Of a DNA stretch of 64,000 bases, positions 1 through 6,982 are shown piece after piece. Each line of letters opens with the position of its first letter. The stretch's first letter is position 1. The position numbers were made by a program, and so were the translations under genes. Source of the DNA: Flavobacterium flavigenum (lineage in GTDB: Bacteria; Bacteroidota; Bacteroidia; Flavobacteriales; Flavobacteriaceae); contig NZ_CP114285.2 in assembly GCF_027111255.2 (NCBI RefSeq), forward strand, positions 1,612,001 through 1,676,000. Direction: 5' to 3'. The notes below the pieces were generated by a model, which worked only from the letters and a program-made list of their open reading frames with translations, did no database searches and was not told the DNA's origin.

Positions 1-502
1 AGCTACTTTATTCTCCGTCGCTTCCTATTCGGTTTCAAAAGATTTCCTGATTATGGTTGTCTTCGCTATTTTGATGATCACTGCGGCGATTTCCATGATT
101 CGGAAAAACGAGCCCGAAATAAAAGTAACCAAAACTAATTACATCCAATTAAGCGTAATAGGTTTTGTAGTTGGAATAGTAACTGGATTTCTGGGTGCCG
201 GAGGCGGATTCTTAATCATCCCGGCCTTGCTGTTTTTCGCTAAATTACCAATGAAACAAGCCGTAGGAACTTCATTATTAATCATCACAATCAATTCTGT
301 AATAGGTTTTGTAGGAGACTTATACATCGGAACACCAATTAATTATCCTTTTCTATTGGGTATTTCGATAATGGCACTTTTGGGAATGCTGATAGGAAGC
401 CAGCTTTCTAAAAAAATAGATGGTACAAAGTTAAAACCTCTTTTTGGCTGGTTTGTACTTGTTATGGGAATCTATATTATCACTAAGGAAGTTTTGTTTT
501 AA
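1..502 (+). CDS. TauE/SafE family permease, 5'-truncated by window edge
   Basis: The reading frame is open from base 2 to the stop at 500-502, so the start lies upstream of the window; the ATG at 53 is internal. About 166 residues are visible. Four to five hydrophobic segments are present, with a glycine-rich GFLGAGGGFLIIPAL stretch followed by KQAVGTSLLIITINS, which is the repeated signature of TauE/SafE (DUF81) permeases. Known members export sulfite or sulfoacetate or take up related anions; the substrate cannot be read here. A sulfur module lies at 8.6-11.2 kb but is not adjacent, so a link is only a guess. Confidence 0.85.
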   Translation, partial: ATLFSVASYSVSKDFLIMVVFAILMITAAISMIRKNEPEIKVTKTNYIQLSVIGFVVGIVTGFLGAGGGFLIIPALLFFAKLPMKQAVGTSLLIITINSVIGFVGDLYIGTPINYPFLLGISIMALLGMLIGSQLSKKIDGTKLKPLFGWFVLVMGIYIITKEVLF

Positions 503-523
503 GGTTTTCAGGCTATTTTTAAA

Positions 524-584
524 TAGTTTCACTTGTAGAATAGCCTTTGTTAGGTTTCGAATCGTGACAAAGACGAAACTAAAA
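524..584. repeat. short hairpin-forming interspersed repeat, copy 1
   Basis: The element starts with TAGTTTCACTTGTAGAATAG and ends with CAAAGACGAAACTAAAA. The ends are inverted (AGTTTC/GAAACT and CTTTGT/ACAAAG), so it can fold into an imperfect hairpin. A close second copy lies at 4113-4176. It sits between the permease gene and the frameshifted gene at 679. It resembles a REP/MITE-like element; no transposase is nearby. Confidence 0.6.
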
Positions 585-678
585 GGCAGCAAAATTTGAG
601 TCTTTACTAATTAAAAATCCAGAAAACAATATTTCATTTGGCATCAAGTTTGCGTGTAATCGAGTAAAATATTTCCAA

Positions 679-1235
679 ATGAAAAAAAATACTTTAACCA
701 TTATTCTCTTTTGTACTGTTTTTTTCTCTTACAGCCAGAATATTTTTTACAGGACTGATGCCTCCAACCGTACGAAACTCGAGGTTGAACCCAATCACGA
801 AGATTTAAATTATAAAACCGATTTTTTTGGTAATACAGTTATTGAAGACTTTCAGGGTCAGGTAATCGTTATTTTAAAGAAAGATATTTTCGGGAATCCC
901 CTTGTTACAGACAAAGATGGAAAAACAATCGCCAAACAAAAAAAGATATTTTTGACGATATAATAATTGAGAATGGAAACAATCAAATAATTGCGAAGCA
1001 AAAAACAGACATTTTTAATCTCATTACCATTATTGACAAGGAAGGTTGGATTATGGCAAAACAAAAAAAGGACATTCACGGAAACATCTTCATAGTTGAC
1101 CATTATGATCAGGTTGTATCCACACAAAAAGAAGACATTTTCGGACCAATCCTGATAGAAAGAGGATACCAAAGAACCATCATTATTGAAGACTGGGGCT
1201 ATTATGGAAAAATGAAAGTTTTTATAGCCAGATAA
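679..1235 (+). pseudogene. secreted KDIFGN-repeat protein with a -1 frameshift
   Basis: The gene starts with a signal peptide (MKKNTLTIILFCTVFFSYSQ). The body carries imperfect repeats of about 25-30 residues around AKQKKDIFGN: KKDIFGN, AKQKKDIF, AKQKTDIF, AKQKKDIHGN and TQKEDIFGP. The first frame stops at 963, but the repeats go on in the -1 frame to the stop at 1235. The break is at 937-945, where the codons CAA AAA AAG meet ATA. The sister repeat at 1059 reads CAA AAA AAG GAC, so loss of one base explains the break. The same place is also a canonical A-AAA-AAG slippery heptamer, so recoding cannot be excluded. I do not recognise a function. Full length would be about 186 residues. Confidence 0.6.
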
Positions 1236-1266
1236 ACCCTAACTTAGTTTATTTACCGGTTATAAA

Positions 1267-1304
1267 AAAGCTTTTAGCCCAAATAAAATTTGGGCTAAAA
1301 AACA
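1267..1304. terminator. A/T-flanked hairpin after the repeat-protein gene
   Basis: TTTAGCCCAAAT and ATTTGGGCTAAA form a perfect 12-bp stem with a tiny AA-rich loop. A-rich and T-rich tracts flank it on both sides. It lies 32 bases beyond the stop at 1235 and could end transcription from either side. Confidence 0.5.
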
Positions 1305-1332
1305 GGACGCATTTTGCCTGGAGTTATATCAA

Positions 1333-1427
1333 ATTTCCCCAAATTTTTGTTTATAACGACCAGGCTCAATTCATGTCCTGCTTAAAGCTTTTCTATGATC
1401 TGATTTTTTTTCGAAAGTTCACTCGCA
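1333..1427 (-). pseudogene. remnant of an xre regulator gene (C-terminal end only)
   Basis: Read on the minus strand, this stretch aligns with the last 28 or so codons of the intact xre gene at 4282-4668. Recognisable pieces are KIRS, the AAAAGCTTT block and the ACAGGA/ACATGAATTGA block. It now contains at least two stop codons and small indels, and the helix-turn-helix part is gone. It sits in the same place relative to the membrane-protein gene at 1608 as the intact xre sits to 4902, so this is the decayed half of a duplicated pair. The rest of 1236-1607 is non-coding and matches 4740-4900. Confidence 0.6.
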
Positions 1428-1607
1428 TTGTTATTTGCGTTAATATTTATTTAGGACATTCTAAAACTTATTATTATCAGAAAACTACAACACGTATTTC
1501 ATTATTTTTTTCTGATAGTGATAAAATAACCATACATCAAAGCTGCTATTATGATAACTACATTATAGTGAGAAATTCCAAATACATACATTTTCTTTAT
1601 TCTTTAT

Positions 1608-2009
1608 TTAAGCAGTACTTTTTATATTTCTTTCAAACTGAAAATCCAGATATTGATCTATCTGCCTGCCTATCAGAAAACGGTCATTTGCTTCAATTTT
1701 AATTCTTGTCTCTTTTTGATAAATATCTTTTACAAAAACAAAATATATAAATTCTGAAGAATCAAATCTTGCGATTATAATAAAAGCGTAACATAAAATT
1801 GTGGGAATGATATAGTATAAATCCATCATATCAGTAAAAATCATACAATAATATGCTACGGCGGTTACTGCAATAAAAGCACTGTTTTCAAGAAAATATT
1901 TTTTCTTTTTTCTTAGCAGTCCAAGTTCTTTAATTTCATCAAAATTATACTGCCAGTTTTTAGATTTATAGTTAAATTTAATTGTGTCGCTAAAAATTGT
2001 TATGAACAT
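1608..2009 (-). CDS. small two-TM membrane protein, paralog A
   Basis: The 133-residue product has a polar N-terminus (residues 1-38), two hydrophobic segments around 42-60 and 65-82, and a soluble C-terminal part. That layout, with a basic KKKK stretch before the first membrane segment, is like small YcxB/PH-like bacterial membrane proteins, but I cannot place it in a named family. The copy at 4902-5306 is about 80 percent identical by eye. Both genes share their upstream sequence. The differences are mostly conservative, so both copies look functional. It would sit directly upstream of an xre gene in transcription order; here that gene is only a remnant. Confidence 0.7.
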   Translation of the reverse strand: MFITIFSDTIKFNYKSKNWQYNFDEIKELGLLRKKKKYFLENSAFIAVTAVAYYCMIFTDMMDLYYIIPTILCYAFIIIARFDSSEFIYFVFVKDIYQKETRIKIEANDRFLIGRQIDQYLDFQFERNIKSTA

Positions 2010-2485
2010 AAATGATAAAAAATAAGAGTTTACATAAACATCTTTTAAGATCTCCCGGAAAATCTTAGATGTGCAATATTAAGTATTAACTTCTTTTTTA
2101 TCTTAAAATAAAAATTATAGAATATAACCAATAGTTGTAATTAAAAACTTAAAAAACAGTAACCTAATTACCATTAATTTTTATTTTTTATTTACTTAAA
2201 AACCAATATTTTGCTGGGGGATTTCTGGAACCGGGCTGTGCTATAACGACTTAAAACTTATTTTTCTAATTAAAAAATACTGTTTTTAAAAAAGTCCAGC
2301 TATTAAAATGAAAGTTTAAGTTTGTAAATTTAAGTTTTATCTGCAAAATCGTTTGATTAACTTTAATAGAACAAGTTGAAACAAAACGAATGTAAGAATA
2401 GAAAGATGTCTGTTGTGAATGATAAACTGAAAGATAAAACAAAACCAATTCATATAAGACACAAAACAATATAACAACAAAGACA
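2010..2485. other. intergenic region between membrane protein A and AraC gene
   Basis: No gene is visible. Bases 2010-2150 match the region upstream of paralog B (5307-5455), so they are part of the duplication and probably hold the minus-strand promoter. A TANNTTTG match (TAAGTTTG, 2317-2324) is a candidate -7 element for the AraC gene at 2486. The rest is AT-rich without clear structure. Confidence 0.5.
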
Positions 2486-3307
2486 ATGACAGAAGATAAT
2501 TCCGAATATAACAACTTCAGAATACCAATACCGCCCCGTTTTGAAGAAGTATTTACTCATTTTTATTTTGCAGAAAATAAGACCGGAAAACTTATTTCCA
2601 AAACTTTATTGCCTTCTTATCAAACGATATTAATTTTTAATTTCGGAGCAAAACCCTATTTAATTACGAAACAAAATACAAAGATTGAAGTTGACAAATA
2701 CCTCATAATTGGTCCAATAAAACAGGCTTTTGATTATGTTTTACCTCATCGCACCGAAATGTTAACCGTCAATTTTAAAGATGACGCTTTTTCACGTTTT
2801 TTTGGCAATGCTATTATTTCAGAGCATTTGCCCATTAGTCCCGACGATTTAGTAAACGACGATTGTTTTGGGATTTTGTGGTATAAACTTAGTAAAATAC
2901 AAAATATTGAGGCAAGAGTTAATTGCATCCTTGAATTTAGCGAACCTTATCTTGTAACGAGAAATAAAATTGCCGAACAACTGTCAAATTTCAGGGATCA
3001 ATCCTTAAATTCTATAAAGTATGTTGCAAGTCAAAACAACCAGACCGAACGTAATATGCAGCTTCAGCATAAAAAACACTTTGGTTATTCTTCCAAAGAA
3101 TACAACCGCTACGAAAGATTTTTGAAAGCCATCGAACTCATACAAAATATGGCGTCTTTATCTTCAAAAATTGATTGGCTCGAAATTGTAACCGAATGTG
3201 GTTATTACGACCAAAGCCAGCTCATAAAAGACTTTAAACATTACATTAATCTTACACCTTCACGATACCAAAAATTCCAGCAGGATATCTGCAATCCAAT
3301 ATCCTGA
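2486..3307 (+). CDS. AraC-family transcriptional regulator
   Basis: The 273-residue protein has an N-terminal cupin-like sensing part (about 1-160, with FGAKPYLITKQ and IIGPIKQAF) and a C-terminal AraC DNA-binding domain (about 185-270). The second helix-turn-helix is clear in IVTECGYYDQSQLIKDFKHY followed by LTPSRYQKFQ, the usual AraC signature. The first HTH is poorer than usual. A flavoprotein gene follows 74 bases downstream on the same strand, behind its own TANNTTTG element, and is the likely target. The ATG at 2486 follows an A-rich leader. Confidence 0.85.
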   Translation: MTEDNSEYNNFRIPIPPRFEEVFTHFYFAENKTGKLISKTLLPSYQTILIFNFGAKPYLITKQNTKIEVDKYLIIGPIKQAFDYVLPHRTEMLTVNFKDDAFSRFFGNAIISEHLPISPDDLVNDDCFGILWYKLSKIQNIEARVNCILEFSEPYLVTRNKIAEQLSNFRDQSLNSIKYVASQNNQTERNMQLQHKKHFGYSSKEYNRYERFLKAIELIQNMASLSSKIDWLEIVTECGYYDQSQLIKDFKHYINLTPSRYQKFQQDICNPIS

Positions 3308-3344
3308 TTTCGTTTTCTTACAATTTTAAGTCATAAAGGCATTC

Positions 3345-3352
3345 TACATTTG
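3345..3352 (+). promoter_or_regulatory. candidate -7 element upstream of the flavoprotein gene
   Basis: TACATTTG fits the flavobacterial TANNTTTG -7 consensus and lies 30 bases before the ATG at 3382. No good -33 TTG is seen, which fits a promoter that needs an activator such as the AraC protein upstream. Confidence 0.4.
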
Positions 3353-3381
3353 TTTCATCAAATTACAAAAACTACAAAACG

Positions 3382-3951
3382 ATGAAACATCTTATTATTT
3401 ATGCCCATCCCAATCCAAACAGCTTAAACAGCTATTTAAAAAACACTACTGCAGCACATCTTGAGAAAAACAATCACGAAGTCGTAATTCGGGATTTGTA
3501 TGCCCTGAATTTCAATCCTGTCCTTTCATTGGACGACATGGTAGGACAACGAAACGGATTAGTATCTGACGATGTAAAACGAGAGCAGGATTTCATTACA
3601 TGGGCAGACTGTATCACATTTATTCACCCCATTTGGTGGACAGGATTACCAGCTATTATGAAAGGGTATATCGACCGCGTTTTCAGTTATGGATTTGCGT
3701 ATCGTTACGATCAGGGAATCCAGAAAGGATTACTTGCCGGCAAAAAAGCAGTCATTATCAATACCCACGGAAAATCGAAAGCAGAGTATGAAGCAATCGG
3801 AATGGATAAGGCCTTGCTGCTGACATCAGACAAAGGCATTTATATTTACTCAGGGCTTGAGGTTACAGAACATCTCTTTTTTGAACAAGCAGACAGGTCT
3901 GTTTCAGAACATCTGGAAAACTGGGCAAACCAAATCAAAAACGCTTATTAA
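3382..3951 (+). CDS. NAD(P)H-dependent quinone reductase-like flavoprotein (MdaB/KefF family)
   Basis: The 189-residue protein has a flavodoxin-like fold. The start MKHLIIYAHPNPNSLNSYL is the phosphate-binding first loop of Flavodoxin_2 proteins, and FIHPIWWTGLPAIMKGYIDR with VFSYGFAY is the family's FMN/FAD contact region. INTHGKSKAEYEAIG is the third cofactor loop. Family members reduce quinones or electrophiles with NAD(P)H in the cytosol. It lies downstream of the AraC regulator, as in many stress-inducible pairs, and upstream of a DUF4260 remnant. Confidence 0.85.
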   Translation: MKHLIIYAHPNPNSLNSYLKNTTAAHLEKNNHEVVIRDLYALNFNPVLSLDDMVGQRNGLVSDDVKREQDFITWADCITFIHPIWWTGLPAIMKGYIDRVFSYGFAYRYDQGIQKGLLAGKKAVIINTHGKSKAEYEAIGMDKALLLTSDKGIYIYSGLEVTEHLFFEQADRSVSEHLENWANQIKNAY

Positions 3952-3983
3952 TACCTATTTATAAACTTTAAAAAACAACTATT

Positions 3984-4193
3984 ATGGAAATTTTAATTCA
4001 AATAGAAGAGCTCATTATGTTTCTCGGATGCATCTATTTATTTTCACGATTAAACATAAAATGGTGGTGGTTCCCTGTTCTTTTGCTTCTGCCTGATTTG
4101 GCCATTTTTGATTTTAGTTTCACTTGTAGAGTAGTCTTTGTTAAAATTCTGAATTTTGGCAAAGATGAAACTAAAATAAATCATCATTCTTAA
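3984..4193 (+). pseudogene. DUF4260 membrane protein, truncated after 43 residues
   Basis: Residues 1-43 (MEILIQIEELIMFLGCIYLF ... LLLPDLAIF) match the first half of DUF4260 membrane proteins, which are normally about 115-120 residues. From about 4113 the frame runs into the hairpin repeat at 4113-4176, which adds an unrelated tail up to the stop at 4193. No remaining DUF4260 sequence is seen downstream. The gene therefore looks cut by insertion of, or deletion at, the repeat. It is in line with the flavoprotein gene 32 bases upstream. Confidence 0.6.
4113..4176. repeat. short hairpin-forming interspersed repeat, copy 2
   Basis: It begins TTTAGTTTCACTTGTAGAGT and ends GCAAAGATGAAACTAAAA. The ends are inverted, and the sequence closely follows the copy at 524-584. 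It breaks the DUF4260 gene. Two copies about 3.6 kb apart, with the same ends but different middles, mark it as a dispersed element. Confidence 0.6.
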
Positions 4194-4281
4194 GTCATTT
4201 TTTTCGCTTTTAAAAAAATGAATTAATCAAAAAAATGAATTTTGAGTCAAAAAAACAGTACGAATTTTAATTAAAGTCATT

Positions 4282-4668
4282 TCAGAGTTCCCCATACTTT
4301 TCTTTATAACGTCCAAGTTCAATTTCTGTCCTGTTTAAAAGCTTTTCTAATAATCTGATTTTGTCTTCATAAAGTTCTTTTATCGTAGAAGTATTCTCTG
4401 TATTAATTAAGATACTTCCATTATTGTTTCCTGTGATTCTATTAAAACTATTAAAATACCGGTCGTAATCAAAACTGATAATATCTTCAACGCTTACATC
4501 AAGAATTTTCCCTATTTCAACCAGTTTTTCATAACTCAAAGAAGTTTTTCCTTTTTCTATTTTACTATAGCCTGCCTGAGTTACGCCTAATTTTTCTGCC
4601 ATATATTCCTGAGTGTAATTTTTTAGCTCTCTAATGTTTTTGATTTTGTCTTTAATTGTTGTGGGCAT
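4282..4668 (-). CDS. XRE-family HTH transcriptional regulator
   Basis: The 128-residue protein has a standard helix-turn-helix of the Cro/C1 type at about residues 6-62 (IRELKNYTQEYMAEKLGVTQ then AGYSKIEKGKTSLS). After a short linker, the C-terminus (about 95-128, ELYEDKIRLLEKLLNRTEIE) is a predicted coiled coil that probably dimerises. It is the downstream partner of the membrane-protein gene at 4902-5306 (233-base spacer, same strand). A decayed copy of its 3' end lies at 1333-1427. Confidence 0.85.
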   Translation of the reverse strand: MPTTIKDKIKNIRELKNYTQEYMAEKLGVTQAGYSKIEKGKTSLSYEKLVEIGKILDVSVEDIISFDYDRYFNSFNRITGNNNGSILINTENTSTIKELYEDKIRLLEKLLNRTEIELGRYKEKYGEL

Positions 4669-4901
4669 ATTTTTTTAATTTGGGATAAGAGGTATAGCTA
4701 AAACAGCCCGCCATTATTTTTTTAACAGCATAACTAAACCTCATTTAGGGTATTCTAAAACTGCATTATTTAAGGAATGATAAATGTAGTTTTTCATTAT
4801 TTTTTTTTGATAGTAATAAAATAACCATACATCAAAGCTGCCACTATGAAAGTGAAATCATAATAGGATATTTCAAATAAATACATGTTTGATTCTTTAC
4901 T

Positions 4902-5306
4902 TTAAGCAGTCTTTTTTATATTTCTTTCAAACTGAAGATCCAAATAGCGATCTATCTGTTTACCTATAAGAAGTCGGTCTTTTGATGCAATTTTAATTCT
5001 TATTTCTTTTCTGTAAATATCTTTTACAAATACGAAATACACAAATTCTGAAGGGTTATCAAATCTTAAGATGATGATAAAAGTATAACATAAAAGTGTT
5101 GGAATAATATAGTATAAATCGATCAGTTCTGAAAAAATCATACAATAATAAGCTACAGCGGTTACGGCAATAAAAATACCGTTTTCAAGAAAATATTTTT
5201 TCTTTTTTTTGAGCAGTCCGAGTTCTTGAATTTCGTCAAAATGATACTGCCAGTTTTTAGATTTGTAGTGAAATTTAATTTTGTCTGTAAAAATAGTAAT
5301 GAACAT
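4902..5306 (-). CDS. small two-TM membrane protein, paralog B
   Basis: The 134-residue product is the paralog of 1608-2009. It keeps the same N-terminal block (KSKNWQYHFDEIQELGLLKK), two hydrophobic segments (about 43-60 and 65-82) and a polar C-terminus. Most changes between the copies are conservative, so both seem under selection. It precedes an xre gene, which may regulate it. Function unknown. Confidence 0.7.
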   Translation of the reverse strand: MFITIFTDKIKFHYKSKNWQYHFDEIQELGLLKKKKKYFLENGIFIAVTAVAYYCMIFSELIDLYYIIPTLLCYTFIIILRFDNPSEFVYFVFVKDIYRKEIRIKIASKDRLLIGKQIDRYLDLQFERNIKKTA

Positions 5307-5520
5307 AATAATAAGAAAATAAAGGTTTGCGTAAAAATCTTCTTTCAGGATTCTTCCGGAAAATTTCTTAGATACGCAATATTAAGCATTAACTTCTTTT
5401 TTTTCTTACAACTTAAATTATAGAATATAACCAATAGTTGTAATTAAATCCTTAGAAAAACTGCTAAAACAGGTTCCCATTTAATTTACTTTATATATTG
5501 TTTATATATCTATTTTTTTT

Positions 5521-5605
5521 GGCGTTACGCCTTGATTCGGTAATACGCTTTTATCTTTTCCCAGCTGGCAACAGGAAAAACGATACCGCTACTATTCCTA
5601 ACACG
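5521..5605. repeat. GGCGTTAC...CCTAACRC interspersed repeat, copy 1
   Basis: It starts GGCGTTACGCC and ends GATACCGCTACTATTCCTAAC. A better-preserved copy is at 23268-23371 inside the trp operon (GGGCGTTACCC ... GATACCGCTTCCATCCCTAA). Both have self-complementary middles (for example TTTTCC...GGAAAA). Elements of this kind are common in intergenic DNA of Flavobacterium; their role is not known to me. Confidence 0.6.
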
Positions 5606-5718
5606 ATTCAGAATGGTTAAATCATTTTACAATTGTTAAATAATACTAGCGAAACTTCTTTTTAAACCATCTTTTAAATTGTCTCATGTTTTACCTGGAG
5701 ATTCAAAAAACGTACAAA

Positions 5719-5760
5719 AAAGGCTTTAGGTAAACTCAATCTCTTTTGGCTAAAGCCTTT
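5719..5760 (-). terminator. hairpin with T-tract on the minus strand
   Basis: AAAGGCTTTAG (5719-5729) pairs with CTAAAGCCTTT (5750-5760). On the minus strand the stem is followed by a short T run. It lies beyond the stronger terminator at 5774-5799 and may be a second stop for cydAB. Confidence 0.4.
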
Positions 5761-5773
5761 TCCTTATCCAAAT

Positions 5774-5799
5774 AAAAAACCTCCAGTTAAAACTGGAGG
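5774..5799 (-). terminator. rho-independent terminator of cydAB
   Basis: CCTCCAGTT (5780-5788) pairs with AACTGGAGG (5791-5799). On the minus strand the 9-bp stem is followed by six T. It lies about 105 bases beyond the cydB stop. Confidence 0.7.
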
Positions 5800-5903
5800 A
5801 AATACATATTTTACACTTTTGTAATCCTTCTAAAAGTTTAAAGCTTTGACAAAGGTTGTGATTCATTACATTTAATTCGTGCAATTCGTGGCTAAAAACA
5901 TAA

Positions 5904-6980
5904 TCAATGCTCCCCATACCCAACATCATCCATTTTCCCGCTAAACACACGATACTGAATAATGAAATAAACAATCACCAGAAACAAAGCAATAAAAAAC
6001 CAACTCAAACCGGCATTCAAACCGTATTCTCCGGCGGCTGTATTGTAAATCGTCAATGACGGGTTCACTTTATTCGTTGAAGGCAGAACATTCGGAAAAA
6101 TCGAAACCGCTGTTGAGGCAAATCCGCCTACTAAAAACAAAGTCGAAAACAGAAAACCGTAACCGTCTTTTTTAAAAGTCCGTACTTTAAATAATCCTAA
6201 AATCCCAACAAAAGTCAGAATCGGAAAAAACCATAAAATTGGGTTTTCTACAAAATTATGAAACGGTTTAGGCTCAATAAAATGCCAGACCTGCAGTGAA
6301 ATAAAAACCAAAACCAGCAAAACAATATTCAGTTTAAAAACTACATTTTTAAGCTTCGGATTTAAAGAAGAATTTGTTTTGTAAATAATCCAGTTTGCAC
6401 CGTGAATGGTAAGCGCTACAACACTCACAATTCCCAAAAACAAAGTGAACCAGTCGATAATTCCCAATTCATTTGCCTGCGGGCTAAAAGTCGGATTCCA
6501 TAAGGGCAGAAAGAAATAATGTGCTTCCTGGGTAGAAACACCATTTTGAACCATTCCGAGGTTTACACCCCGAACGATATTTCCCAGTGCCATTCCGAAG
6601 AAAAGTGCCAAAAGCAAACTCGCTATTCCGAAAGCTTTGTCCCAAATCGCCTCCCACATATGATTGTGCACCTGTCCGCGCATTTCCAATCCGATTGCGC
6701 GGAAAATCAAAAGCCATAAAATCATAATCAAAGGCAGGTAAAATCCGCTGAAAGACGATGCATACAAAGTCGGGAAAGCAAAGAACAAAACGCCTCCGGC
6801 GGCAATTAGCCAGACTTCATTGGCATCCCAAAAAGGACCAATGGAGTTTGTAATAACTTTTTTATCCCTTTCTGTTTTCGCAAAAAACAAATGAATAATT
6901 CCTGCACCAAAATCATAACCGTCCAATACCAGATAAACAGCCAGGATGCCCATTAAAACTACGTACCAAAAAAATTCCAT
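5904..6980 (-). CDS. cydB: cytochrome bd ubiquinol oxidase subunit II
   Basis: The 358-residue membrane protein matches CydB in length and layout, with eight or nine hydrophobic helices. The N-terminal YLVLDGYDFGAGIIHLF and the block IGPFWDANEVWLIAAGGVLF are the CydB signatures. With CydA it forms the quinol oxidase that reduces oxygen to water in the inner membrane at low oxygen or under nitrosative or sulfide stress. It starts two bases after the cydA stop, so the two are co-transcribed and probably translationally coupled. Confidence 0.95.
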   Translation of the reverse strand: MEFFWYVVLMGILAVYLVLDGYDFGAGIIHLFFAKTERDKKVITNSIGPFWDANEVWLIAAGGVLFFAFPTLYASSFSGFYLPLIMILWLLIFRAIGLEMRGQVHNHMWEAIWDKAFGIASLLLALFFGMALGNIVRGVNLGMVQNGVSTQEAHYFFLPLWNPTFSPQANELGIIDWFTLFLGIVSVVALTIHGANWIIYKTNSSLNPKLKNVVFKLNIVLLVLVFISLQVWHFIEPKPFHNFVENPILWFFPILTFVGILGLFKVRTFKKDGYGFLFSTLFLVGGFASTAVSIFPNVLPSTNKVNPSLTIYNTAAGEYGLNAGLSWFFIALFLVIVYFIIQYRVFSGKMDDVGYGEH

Positions 6981-6982
6981 AC

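Larger units (their letters stand above)
1333..2150 (-). repeat. segmental duplication, copy A (decayed xre + membrane protein)
   Basis: This block matches 4282-5455 in order: xre 3' end, spacer with ATAACCATACATCAAAGCTGC, membrane-protein gene, and upstream region ending in TTATAGAATATAACCAATAG. Compared with copy B, most of the xre gene and part of the spacer are deleted. Boundaries are judged by eye. Confidence 0.6.
4282..5455 (-). repeat. segmental duplication, copy B (intact)
   Basis: The complete version of the duplicated block: xre, spacer, membrane-protein gene and upstream region. Copy A is at 1333-2150 in the same orientation. The AraC / flavoprotein / DUF4260 genes lie between the two copies. 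Confidence 0.6.
5307..5903. other. intergenic region with one repeat and two hairpins
   Basis: No gene is visible. Bases 5307-5455 belong to the segmental duplication. A dispersed repeat lies at 5521-5605, a hairpin at 5719-5760 and the probable cydAB terminator at 5774-5799. At 5868-5896 is a fragment of the word family AATTCGTGCAATTCGTGGCT, which recurs near 31.6 kb. Confidence 0.5.

Noticed and set aside
1373..1702. A 109-codon plus-strand frame
   Set aside because: It overlaps the decayed xre copy and the 3' end of the minus-strand membrane-protein gene; its translation resembles nothing and copy B lacks it.
2266..2514. An 82-codon minus-strand frame in the AraC upstream region
   Set aside because: It covers the AraC start and an AT-rich intergenic stretch; no family resemblance.
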